NCBI RefSeq assembly: GCF_950295315.1
Contig: NC_080166.1
Span: 100,232,999 to 100,296,998, forward strand
Direction: 5' to 3'
From: Erinaceus europaeus
Lineage: Eukaryota > Chordata > Mammalia > Eulipotyphla > Erinaceidae
DNA: 64,000 bases
Positions 44,672 to 53,771 of the stretch are shown one piece after another. The number at the start of each line of letters is the position of its first letter. The stretch's first letter is position 1. A model generated the notes under the pieces. That model worked only from the letters and a program-made list of their open reading frames with translations. It searched no databases and had not been told where the DNA came from. A program made the translations under genes and the position numbers.

Positions 44672-46552
44672 TCTCCCCCTTTCTTTTTAACTATTTGCCA
44701 TAGTATCAGGAGTGCGGGGCACTTTGTGAGGCAGGGAGACTGATACGAGGCACACCTTTTTTGGGGTTCTACTGTCCCTCCTTGCTCAACCTCTCCGTGG
44801 AGAGAGAGACTAACAGGATTGACACAGCCCTCAGGCTCAAGCCCTTCCAAGCTCAACCATATCCTCACAATTCCCCAACATCTTCCTCTTACTTAATGGC
44901 CATATATAACTGGGTCAATGTCTGTAAAAGGCTTCATCTCTGTCAGGGGAATAGCAGTGCAGGGGTGAAAGGAAACCTGTTGGGAAGAAAGCTGAATGAT
45001 AGTGTGTAAGTGTCTTCAAAAAGAACTAGCACAAGACAGGGAGGGATAAGTAAGAATAGCAAGAGACAGAGTGAGCCTGATGGGTGGAGGAGTGGGGGCC
45101 TGATAAGCCGAGGGGCTAGAGGGGTGATCTGGCATTGCAAAATCCAGAGTCAGCTGGTGGTAAGTTCTATGAACTGCTACAGTCATTCTTCAAGAAGTCC
45201 AGCAGTATAAAAGGAGTGTCCAGCAAGTTCTATAGAAGCATCAGTCCAATGTCAAAGGCCAGGAAATAAATGCCACACGTCTATCTTGATGGAGGAGGAC
45301 GGCCACTGGAACTTTTCTTCTCTGTAGAGAGTGACCTGGAACCGCCAAAACATGGTGGGCGAAACAGAAGCAGGAAGAGCAGACACCGATGGTTGAGAGA
45401 AAGGCAGTAGGAAAGTCTTGTCCTTTGGAGTCTGTGAATCAGGTTCTCCAGATCGTGTCAGGTCACATCATGGGTTTCGGGGGATAGCTGTAATTGTGGG
45501 TGATGTCAGAGGTCAGGGGTCCAAGATGGATTTCTGGGGATTCTATATGAGCAGATGCTTCTTCATGCGAAGGCTTGTCATAGCTGTAGTCAATTAGTTA
45601 TGAAAAAACTTTGTAACAAATTAGAAGTTTACTACAATTGATAACTCAATGATTATAATTGGTTTAGGTATCTTTATAATTTCGTCTAAAGGTCATCTTA
45701 CGTGACCTCATGTAGCAGTCTTTATATAGCAAAGTTTTCATACCGAATTTAAGTCACATATATTGATTCTTAACTATTTTTACATTGGATTTTTAAGCAA
45801 ACTCAGGTTACTAGAGTTAACACATTTTAGTGACAATTTTTTTTTGGTACATTTACAATGTCGGATTGATGCCAAATTTGTTGTGGATTAATTTCCACAA
45901 GATAGCTTACAGGACATTTTTGGGGGCCCTCCAAAAATGTCCTGTATAGAGAATTTGTATTTTAACTTAGGAGATGATGAATTGTCACATTGAATATTTA
46001 GAGTTTTACCTTAAACACTCAGTTACTTAAATGAATTGATTTTACCTCTTCTTGTAAAAATGTAGCTTCGAAGAAGTTACAATTTAACTGTTAAGTTAAT
46101 GTTTACCAAACTTGAAACACGCATATTAAACATATAGTTTATAACACACAGGAGAAAAACTTGTAAATAAGATATATCATTTCAAATGTGAATTTAGATC
46201 TACTGTCATAGTTGAACCATCTTTACTCACACAGTTTAAGACTAAACATTTCATATTGATATCAAGACTTAAAAAAGAAATCAAAAGGAGGAATGAACAA
46301 TTTTTGGACTGTTTCTGGACATCTCCAGAAACCATGGCTGCGTCCAGCCGTTTTATATAAAGTCAATTAACTTTCAGAGTACTCTGAGCACAATGGGTCA
46401 TACAAAAATTTTGGTCACTCAACTCACTCAATTTTTTTTTTCACTCACTCACAAAACACAACTGGCCAGTCATAGCATAAGACATTCATTCGGGGGGTGG
46501 GGGGGGAAGAGTTCTGTGAATCAGATTTTTTTTTTGATTCTGCCATGCTGTA
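44672..46552 (-). mobile_element. Provirus 3' noncoding region, no env
   Basis: This region between pol and the 3' LTR has no long minus-strand frame or surface/transmembrane motif. It is colinear with the ERV fragments at 31.3-31.7 and 40.4-41.7 kb, and 46.27-46.38 kb matches 32.46-32.56 kb on the other strand. Absence of env therefore seems typical of this lineage rather than a private deletion. Confidence 0.65.
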
Positions 46553-47490
46553 TTATGGATCCTGGGGTGCATCCTGTAGCCAGTCCTCTTGCATCCAGTC
46601 TTCTTGCAGTGTTTCTTGTTCTTCAGGGATATCAGTGCCATCATGTGGGTATTGCCGAACATGGCGGGCAGGAACCCAAACAGGCTTGGAGTAATTTTGT
46701 GGAAAAATACATGCAAAACCCCTCCCCATAGTCAACAGGGGGTCAGGTCCTTTCCAAATTTTATCAAGTGGGTCTTTCCATTTGACTTTAATAGCTGGGA
46801 GGGTGGGTGGTGTTTGCCAATGAAGAATTATAGGAGGTTGGTCTGAGTTTTTGTAAATATTAAAGAGATTTAATGTAGTTAAGGCTTTTGCCAGCTGGAT
46901 ATTAGGGGGGTACATTTCCCCTTTTTCTTTATTTAATTGAGCCTTAAGGCCCTTATGAATATATGGGAAAAGGGCAGATTTAACAACCTCTTGACAAATA
47001 GTAAGACTATTAGCCATGCCCTGGGGCAGTACCACCCATTCAAATCTTTCGGCAGGGCTGGCATTATTAATAGAAGGAACAGAGAAAGCAAAACGTTTAC
47101 AATCTTGTGGGTGTAAGGGAATAGAGAAAAAACAATCCTGTATATCAATAGCTATGATTGGAATTCCTGTGGGAATTGCGGAAGCAAGAGGCAAACCCCT
47201 TTGGGGGGAGCCCCAAACCTGCATGGTTTTATTAACTGCACGAAGATCTTGGAGGAGGCGCCATTTTCCGGAGCACTTTTTAATCACAAAGACTGGAGTA
47301 TTCCATGGGCTCCGAGAATGACGAATGTGTCCCAAAGATAACTGCTCTTGGACGAGTTTTTTTTTAAATTTCTAGCTTCTCCCTAGGCAAAGGCCACTGT
47401 TCCACCCAGACAGGCTCATTAGAAAGCCAATCTAAGCGAGGAGTTCTGTTACGAACAGTGGCAGTTAGTATTGGGGGTGCTGGTTGGGTC
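46553..47490 (-). pseudogene. Retroviral pol with internal RT-to-integrase deletion
   Basis: Pol encodes reverse transcriptase, RNase H and integrase. The 260-codon frame 47335-46553 has the RT fingers ([10 protein letters not shown], residues 11-20; [12 protein letters not shown]), motif A ([16 protein letters not shown], 62-77) and motif B (LPQGMANS, 103-110). Near residue 125 (about 46960) it passes in frame into the integrase C-terminal domain ([13 protein letters not shown], 194-206; [11 protein letters not shown]). The YxDD catalytic motif, RNase H and integrase core are missing. Upstream RT N-terminal sequence ([16 protein letters not shown]) lies in a frame shifted by one base at the A-run near 47362-47370. 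Confidence 0.88.
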
Positions 47491-48093
47491 TAGCACTCTC
47501 ACAGGAGTCAGTGTGGTGTCCTGCAGAGGTGTCTGAGGATATCACTACATCTAAAGATTCCAGCAAGTCTCTTCCCAATAAATTGGTGCTTATATCAGCT
47601 ATTAAAGGCTGAAAGCGTCCGGTAGTCCCTTCTGGATCTTCCCACACAAGGGAATCTCGTGTGCGGAATGCCTGAGTCAATCCTCCAACACCATGTACGC
47701 GTGGTCCTGGGAGGAGTTCCCAACTCTGGGGAACCTCTGCTTGTCTTAATATTGTCTTATCTGCTCCCGTGTCAATCAAACACTTAAAAGGAATATTACC
47801 AATCTTTACTGTCATAGTTGGGTGACCCCTTTCTAAAACAGTGGTGGTCCATAAAATCTCAGGCTCCAAATTTGAGCTGTTCTCTTGCTCCAGCCGGTTA
47901 TTTCTATGCTGGAAGTTCCCACATACCACGGGTTCCTCCTTCTGCTCACCCTCTGTTATTGTTACTTGGCGTGGTGGGTATAGCAACGGATTGGGTCCCA
48001 AACTGGGCTTCTGTTTGTGGAAGAAGGGCACAGCACCAAGTGGGCGACCTGCTTCCTTCCCTCTTGGGGGCAGGGCTAAGGGAAGCCCCATAC
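47465..48093 (-). pseudogene. Retroviral protease (pro)
   Basis: This 208-codon frame directly follows the gag stop and is in the -1 frame relative to gag, so it would be made as a Gag-Pro fusion by frameshifting. The aspartic protease active site DTGA is at residues 107-110 within KCLIDTGADKTIL. The C-terminal LLGRDLLESL (171-180) is the conserved segment before the end of the protease. Residues 1-90 have no domain I recognise; I see no dUTPase. The frame is intact from the frameshift site to its stop, but the provirus is defective. Confidence 0.88.
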
Positions 48094-48096
48094 CTA

Positions 48097-48103
48097 GTTT
48101 AAA
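48097..48103 (-). promoter_or_regulatory. Putative gag-pro -1 frameshift heptamer TTTAAAC
   Basis: On the minus strand the gag frame reads GAT TTA AAC TAG, giving the slippery arrangement T TTA AAC directly before the stop. The pro frame is exactly -1 from there. About 10 nt downstream CTTCCCT can pair with AGGGAAG to make a stem, as expected of a frameshift stimulator. Function in this dead copy is not implied. Confidence 0.75.
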
Positions 48104-48229
48104 TCCCTGTTTACATTTGGCAGAGGCGTGCCGTTCCTATGGAACCTTGACCAACAATCTCTCCTCCAGTGAAATCCTTTCTGGCATCTGGGACAAGGCA
48201 TTCGTGGTCTCTGATTCCCTGTCTGGAGG

Positions 48230-48295
48230 CGGGGTTGCCCTGACTGGAGGTGGGGTCGCCCTGACTGGAGGCGGGGTCGCGGTCTATTTTCTGGA
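48230..48295. repeat. Three 21-bp repeats in the nucleocapsid linker
   Basis: ctggaggcggggttgccctga-type units are repeated three times with few changes. Being a multiple of three, they keep the frame and lengthen the linker between the zinc knuckles. Confidence 0.85.
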
Positions 48296-48366
48296 CATTG
48301 GTTACGCCAATGCCCTTGGCGACCGCACTGAAAGCAAGCCCCTTTTTGCTTATGTAAGGTAGCTGC

Positions 48367-49611
48367 TTAGGCCTGTAACATAGGTCCTTGAAAAGAGCTT
48401 GATCTGAGATCCTGTGTAGCTAGAATCCAAGTATCTGGGTGTTCATTTTTAAGAGTGATACAGGCCTGTCGAAAATGTGGAAGCATTCCATCCCAGACTA
48501 TGGATCGCAGGAGGAGAAAACGAGCGTCAGGATTATAAATCTTCCTTTCCAAACTCGACTGGACCCTGGCAATGAATTTAGCGAGGGATTCATCAGGTTC
48601 TTGTTGCAGGGAGAGAATGGGGGCTGAGGCTGCTCCCATGGGTGGTGTTAATCGCTCCCATGCTTTTAATGCACACAGGCGTACTTGATCAAAATACCCC
48701 GGTGGAAACTTGGCTTCCGCCTGTTGAATCCCTGTTTCTAATTGGCCTGTTCCAAACAATGCATCAAAATTACCCTCTGGCTGATTTTGAATATTTTTCC
48801 GTGATTGTTGTAAACATTTGTCGCGAAAGAATGCCTCCCATTGCAGGAAGAGGGGGCCTGGGAGCGTAGCACAAGTCACATCTCTCCAATCTTGGGGGGT
48901 ATTAAGGTTCTGAAGCAAGCCTTGTAAAATGGACCTGGTCCATGGGGCATGAACACCGTCATCTTTGATAGCCTGGCTTAGTTCCTTCAGGTCTGTGGCG
49001 GAATATGGATACCAGGCCTGAGGTTTTTGTCTATTGGGGGCAACATTGACTGGAAATGTGTGGACTTGCTCTGATAACTGTGTAGTGGTAGGAGGAGTCA
49101 CCGAAGTGGAAGCTTCTGGACAAGTGGCCGAAGAAGTGGTTTTGGAGGCTACAGGAGAATTCGGACAGTTTTTCATATGATTGTTAGCCTTTTGGATCTC
49201 CTCTGAGGTGAATTTTTTGTTGATTTCCTCTGCCCATTTTTGGATGGGGTCATTTGCTTTTTTGGTGCTAAGTTTGCTGAGCTCTTTATATATTTTGGTG
49301 ATTAGTTTCTTGTCTGATGTCTGGCATGTGAAGATCTTCTCCCATTCTGTGAGGGGTCTCTTTGTTTGTTTAATAGTTTCTTTGGATGTGCAGAAGCTTT
49401 TCAATTTGATGTAGTCCCATTGGTTTGTTTCTGCTTTAGTCTTCCTTGCAATTGGGTTTGATTCATCAAAGATGTCCTTGAGGTGTAGGTGGGAAACTGT
49501 TTTACCAATATTTTCCTCTAAGTATTTGATTGTTTCTGGTATGACTTCTAGGTCTTTGATCCATTTGGAGTTGATTTTTGTTTCTGGTGAGATAAAGTGG
49601 TTCAATTTCAT
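48367..49611 (-). pseudogene. Fused open frame: L1 ORF2 segment plus gag capsid
   Basis: A 414-codon frame. Residues 1-149 (49611-49165) are L1 ORF2 ([32 protein letters not shown]). Residues 150-414 are ERV gag: a Thr/Ser/Pro-rich spacer, the capsid N-terminal region (DLKELSQAIKDDG, 207-219; NTPQDWRDV, 237-245) and the major homology region (QQEPDESLAKFIARV, 336-350). It ends at a TAA that separates capsid from nucleocapsid. The junction marks the deletion that removed the ERV 5' end. The start codon is an internal L1 methionine; no promoter is evident. I regard it as accidental unless expression is shown. Confidence 0.85.
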
Positions 49612-51102
49612 TCTTCTGCATATTACAACCCAGTTTTCCCAGCACCATTTATTGAAGAGAGCCTCTTTCTTCTATTTAATCCTTTGGGCCCCCTTATCAA
49701 AGATTAGATGTCCGTAGGTGTGGGGATTTATTTCTGGGCTTTCAATTTTGTTCCACTGGTCTGTGTGCCTATTTTTGTTCCAGTACCATGCTGTTTTGAT
49801 GATGATGGCTTTATAATATAGTTTAAGGTCTGGGAGTGTGATGCCTCCATTTCTGTTTCTTTTCCTTAAGATGATTTTGGCAATTATAGGTGTTTTCATG
49901 TTCCAAATAAATGATTGTAGTGTTTGTTCTATTCTCTTAAAGAAGCTTGGTGGAACTTTGATGGGTATTGCATTAAATTTGTATATGGCTCTGGGGAGAA
50001 TATTCATTTTGATGATATTTATTCTTCCAATCCATGAGCATGGCATATCTTTCCATTTCTGGGTATCAGTTTCTATTTCCTTGAGTAGCGACTCATAGTT
50101 TTCAGTATATAAGTCTTTCACTTCTTTGGTCAACTTTATTCCTAGGTATTTTATTGATTTTGCTGAAACAGTAAATGGGAGTGATTTCTGGATGTCTTCT
50201 TCTTCAGATTTAGTGTTTTCATAAAGAAATGCCACTGATTTTTGTACATTGATTTTGTAGCCCTGATACCTTGCTATATTGCCTAATAACTTCCAGTAGT
50301 TTTCTGCTGGATTCTTTAGGTTTTTCTATGTATACTATCATATCATCTGCAAATAGTGAGAGCTTGACTTCTTCCCTTCCAATCTGTGTCCCTTTGATTT
50401 CTTTCTCTTGCCTGATTGCTATGGCAAGAATTTCCAATACTATGTTGAAGAGTAACGGTGACAGTGGACAGCCCTGTCTAGTCCCCGATCTGAGGGGGAA
50501 TGCTTTCAACTTCTGTCCATTGAGTATGATGTTGGCTGTAGGTTTGCTATATATAGACTCCACTATCTTGAGGAATTTCCCATCTATTCCCATTTGTTGT
50601 AGAGTTTTGAGCATGAATGGGTGTTGGATTTTGTCAAAGGCTTTCTCTGCATCTATTGAAATAATGATATGGTTTTTGGCTTTGCTTTTATTGATGTGGT
50701 GAATGACATTGATTGACTTACGGATGTTGAACCAGCCTTGCATTCCTGGGATGAATCCTACTTGGTCATGATGAACAATCTTTTTGATATGTTGCTGTAT
50801 CCTGTTGGCCGAGATCTTGTTTAATATTTTGGTATCTATGTTCATCAGAGATATTGGTCTGTAGTTTTCCTTTTTTGTTCTGTCCCTATCAGCTTTTGGT
50901 ATCAGGGTGATGTTGGCTTCATAGAAGGTGGAAGGGAGTATTCCTGTTTCTTAAATCTTATGGAAAAGCTTCAGAAGTATGGGTACCAACTTTTTCCTGA
51001 AAGTTTTGTAGAATTCATTTGTGAAGCCATCTGGTCCAGGACTTTTGTTGTTGGGGAGGTTCTTAATAACGGTTTCAATTTCTTTGTCTGTGATTGGTGC
51101 AT
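49166..51102 (-). pseudogene. L1 ORF2, reverse transcriptase to C-terminal region
   Basis: From right to left: the linker ([20 protein letters not shown], near 51100), the RT core ([19 protein letters not shown] near 50750; [34 protein letters not shown]) with catalytic FADD near 50345, and the post-RT region (49672-50235, [40 protein letters not shown]). A few frameshifts separate large open blocks, so the copy is fairly young. The endonuclease is absent through 5' truncation. Confidence 0.9.
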
Positions 51103-51345
51103 TTAGGCTTTGTAGTTTCTTATCTGATTTAGGTAAAGAGAGCAGAGACATAGGAATAAACTCCAGAAAGTTTTCGGTCTCATATGAAGGAAATAAGACC
51201 ACCATTATAATATCTTTTATGATATAAAAATGACTGAGAGATGGACTATGGACTGTAAAGTACTAGAGTTATTAGAAAACCTAGTGAAATCAAACACTCT
51301 GACTAAGTCTTTCAACATGGAAATACTTTCAGTGGGGTTGACTAT

Positions 51346-51410
51346 ATATATATACATACATATATATATACATACTATATATATATACATACATATATAT
51401 ATATATATCC
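51346..51410. repeat. (TA)n/(CATA)n microsatellite
   Basis: Alternating tatata and catacata tracts, directly left of an old L1 3' end in antisense and therefore possibly its decayed tail. Confidence 0.9.
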
Positions 51411-51792
51411 TTTATTGGGTGGATTAATGGCTTATAGTTGACAGTAAAATATAATAGTTTATACATGTGTCACATTTCTCATTTTCCACATTATAATCTA
51501 ACCCCCCACCCAAATTCTTCTCTACCATAATGTTCCAGGACCTGGACACCTCCCCACCCCTACCCCAGAGTCTACCTTTGGTACAATACACCAAGTCTAA
51601 TCTAAATTTTGCTTTGTATTTTCTCTTCTGTTCTTATTTTCAAACTTCTGTCTATAAGTAGGATCATCCCACATTTATCTTACTATTGCTGGCTTATCTT
51701 ACATTAGATGGTTCCTTTAAGCTCCATCCAAGATGCAGTGAAGAACGTGAATTCATCATTTCTTTTTTTTTTCTTCAGGTGTCTATCTTTAT

Positions 51793-51992
51793 TTTTAAAT
51801 TTTTTTTTTATTTAAGAAAGGATTAATTAACAAAACCATAGGGTAGGAGGGGTACAACTCCACACAATTCCCACCACCCAATCTCCATATCCTACCCCCT
51901 CCCCTGATAACTTTCCCATTCTCTATCCCTCTGGGAGCATGGACCCAGGGTCATTGAGGGTTGCAGAAGGTAGAAGGTCTGGCTTCTGTATA
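51793..51992 (-). mobile_element. Short young L1 3' UTR insertion
   Basis: About 200 bp of the young 3' UTR in antisense, starting with a T-run and tttaagaaaggattaattaac. To its left, a second T-run (51763-51773) is separated from the first by about 20 bp containing the complement of AATAAA, suggesting a short 3' extension of the transcript. Confidence 0.75.
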
Positions 51993-52436
51993 GCTGAGTA
52001 GTATTCCATTGTGTATATATAGACCAGAACTTTCTCAACCGCTCATCTATTGTTGCACACCTGGGTTGCTTCCAGGTTTTGGCTATTATAAATTGTCCTG
52101 CTATGAACATACATATACGCAGATCTTTTTGGATAGGTATGCTTGGTTTTTTACGATGTATCCCCAGGAGAGGAATTGGAGGGTCATAGGGAAGGTCTAT
52201 TTCTAGCCTTCTGAGATTTCTCCAGACTGTTCTCTAGGTGGGCTGGATCAATTTACATTCCCACCATCAGTGCAGGAGGGTTCCTTTGACCCCACAACCT
52301 CTCCAGCATTTGTTGTTGCTACCTTTTCTGATATGTGACATTCTCACAGGAGTGAAGTGGTATCTCACTGTTTTCTTTATTTACATTTCTCTGACCATGA
52401 CTTGGAGCATTTTTTCATATTTCTTGACCTTCAGGG

Positions 52437-52779
52437 TTTTTTTTTTTGCCTACAGGGTTATTGCTGGGGATCAGTACTTGCACCACAAATCCACTGTTCC
52501 TGGAGCCCCCCCTTTTCCCCCTTTTGTTGCCCTTGTTTTATTATTGTTGTGGTTATTATTATTGTTATTGCTATCATTGTTGTTGGATAGGACATAGAGA
52601 AATCGAGATTGAGGGGATAGAGGGGGATAGAGAAAGATAAGACACCTGCAGACCTGCTTCAGTGCATGTGAAGCAATCCCCCTGTAGGTGGGGAGCCAGG
52701 GGCTCTAACTGGGATCCTTACACCGGTCCTTGTGTTTCGCGCCATGTGCGCTTAGCCCACTGAGCAAAACCCCTGGGTC
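52437..52779 (-). mobile_element. SINE-A with extra 3' module, antisense
   Basis: The module gcctacagggttattgctgg...ccactgttcctggagcc, tttgttgcccttg, GA-rich body with cacctgcagacctgcttcag and a decayed head ending actgagcaaaacccc are present. Confidence 0.82.
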
Positions 52780-52867
52780 TCTTCTTTGGTGAATATTCTA
52801 TTCATATTCTATCCCAGTTTTTGATGGTGTCATTTTTTGTTGCTGTTGCTGAATATTACATATATAT

Positions 52868-53140
52868 ATTGCCTCCAAGGTTATTGCTGAGGCTTGCTGC
52901 CAGCACTACAAATCCACTGCTACTGGTGGCCATTTTTTCTATTTTATTAGATAAGACAAAGCAATTGAGAGAGAAGGAGGAGCTAGAGATGAAGAGAGAA
53001 AGACAGACACCTGCAGATCTGTTTCACTGCTTGTGAAGAGTCCCCCCTGCAGGTAAGAAGCCATGGGCTCTAACCTAGATCTTTACAGGGATACCTGCCC
53101 ATAGTACTATATGCTTATCCAGGTGCACCATCACTTGACT
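52868..53140 (-). mobile_element. Old SINE with extra 3' module, antisense
   Basis: cctccaaggttattgctgagg...aatccactgctactggtggcc is followed by a GA-rich body and a head complement ending ccaggtgcaccatcacttga. Confidence 0.75.
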
Positions 53141-53224
53141 TATATTTACTTATATCTACGACTACATCTCTATCTATCTATCTATCTACTTTAAGTACTT
53201 TTTAATGTTGTTTTTTTATTTTTA

Positions 53225-53515
53225 GGGAGTCCGGCAGTAGCACAGTGGGTTAAGTGCACGCCACGTGGCGCGAAGCGCAAGGACTAGTGTAAGAATCCTG
53301 GTTCCAGCCCCTGCTTCCCCACCTGCAGGGGAGTCGCTTCACAAGCAGTGAAGCAGGTCTGCAGGTGTCTATCTTTCTCTCCCCCTCTCTGTCTTCCCCT
53401 CCTCTCTCCATTTCTCTCTGTCCTATCCAACAATGACGGCATCAATAACAACAATAACAACTACAGCAACAATAAAAAGACAACAAAGGCAACAAAAAGG
53501 AAAATAAATAAATAA
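53225..53515 (+). mobile_element. SINE-A copy, near consensus
   Basis: gggagtccggcagtagcaca, the B-box-like ggttccagcccc, caggggagtcgcttcac body, CT-rich segment, ACAAC-rich spacer and AATAAATAAAT tail are all present. T-rich flanks prevent a clear TSD call. Confidence 0.92.
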
Positions 53516-53771
53516 AAATTTATTTTTATTTTTTTCTTTATTAGTACTAATATTTTACGACTGACAGGAAATACAATAGTTTGTGCATGCATAACATTTC
53601 TCAGTTTTCCACATAACGATTCAACCCCTACTAGGTCCTCTGCCATCATATTCCAGGACCTGAAACACCCCACCCCTCCCCAGAGTATTTTACTTTAGTG
53701 CAATACACCAACTTCATTCCAAGCTTTGCCTAGTGTTTTCTCTTCTGATCTTATCTTTGAACTTCTATTTT

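Larger units (their letters stand above)
48094..48366 (-). pseudogene. gag nucleocapsid with two zinc knuckles
   Basis: The frame continues that of capsid after one TAA stop (48367-48369). It encodes two CCHC knuckles, CFQCGRQGHWRNQC and CPRCQKGFHWRRDC, which bind viral RNA in nucleocapsids. Between them lie three related PxLQ[ST]G units encoded by 21-bp repeats. It ends DLN-stop, with TAG at 48094-48096, just after a TTTAAAC heptamer. Confidence 0.88.
44223..49165 (-). mobile_element. Class II (betaretrovirus-like) provirus, 5' end deleted
   Basis: From right to left: gag capsid, nucleocapsid, protease, internally deleted polymerase, about 1.9 kb without coding capacity, polypurine tract and 3' LTR. 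No envelope gene is recognisable. The 5' LTR, primer-binding site and matrix are missing; the right edge abuts L1 at 49165/49166. Gag, pro and pol lie in successive -1 frames, as in betaretroviruses. Stops, a frameshift and deletions make it defective. Confidence 0.9.
39987..51102 (-). mobile_element. 5'-truncated L1 hosting two ERV insertions
   Basis: L1 sequence occurs at 39987-40010 (poly(T) and 3' terminus), 42571-44222 (3' UTR, ORF2 end) and 49166-51102 (ORF2). A 19-bp TSD, ttaggctttgtagtttctt, lies at 39968-39986 and 51103-51121, proving these are one insertion. The gaps are ERVs at 40011-42564 and 44223-49165. About 250 bp of L1 ORF2 expected between 44222 and 49166 is missing, lost together with the right end of the second ERV. 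The original L1 was about 3.9 kb. Confidence 0.93.
51412..52845 (-). mobile_element. Old L1 3' end and ORF2 remnant, twice interrupted
   Basis: 51412-51770 is old 3' UTR (cctttattgggtggattaatgg, ccaggacctggacacc). 51993-52433 and 52780-52845 are ORF2 C-terminal remnants (gtagtattccattgtgtata, gagaggaattggagggtcat, catttgttgttgctacc). A short young L1 and a SINE interrupt it. Confidence 0.75.

Noticed and set aside
47818..48362. Forward-strand frames of 94 and 173 codons with Leu-rich or repeated GGGVALT blocks
   Set aside because: They are antisense shadows of protease and nucleocapsid; the repeats come from the 21-bp linker units.
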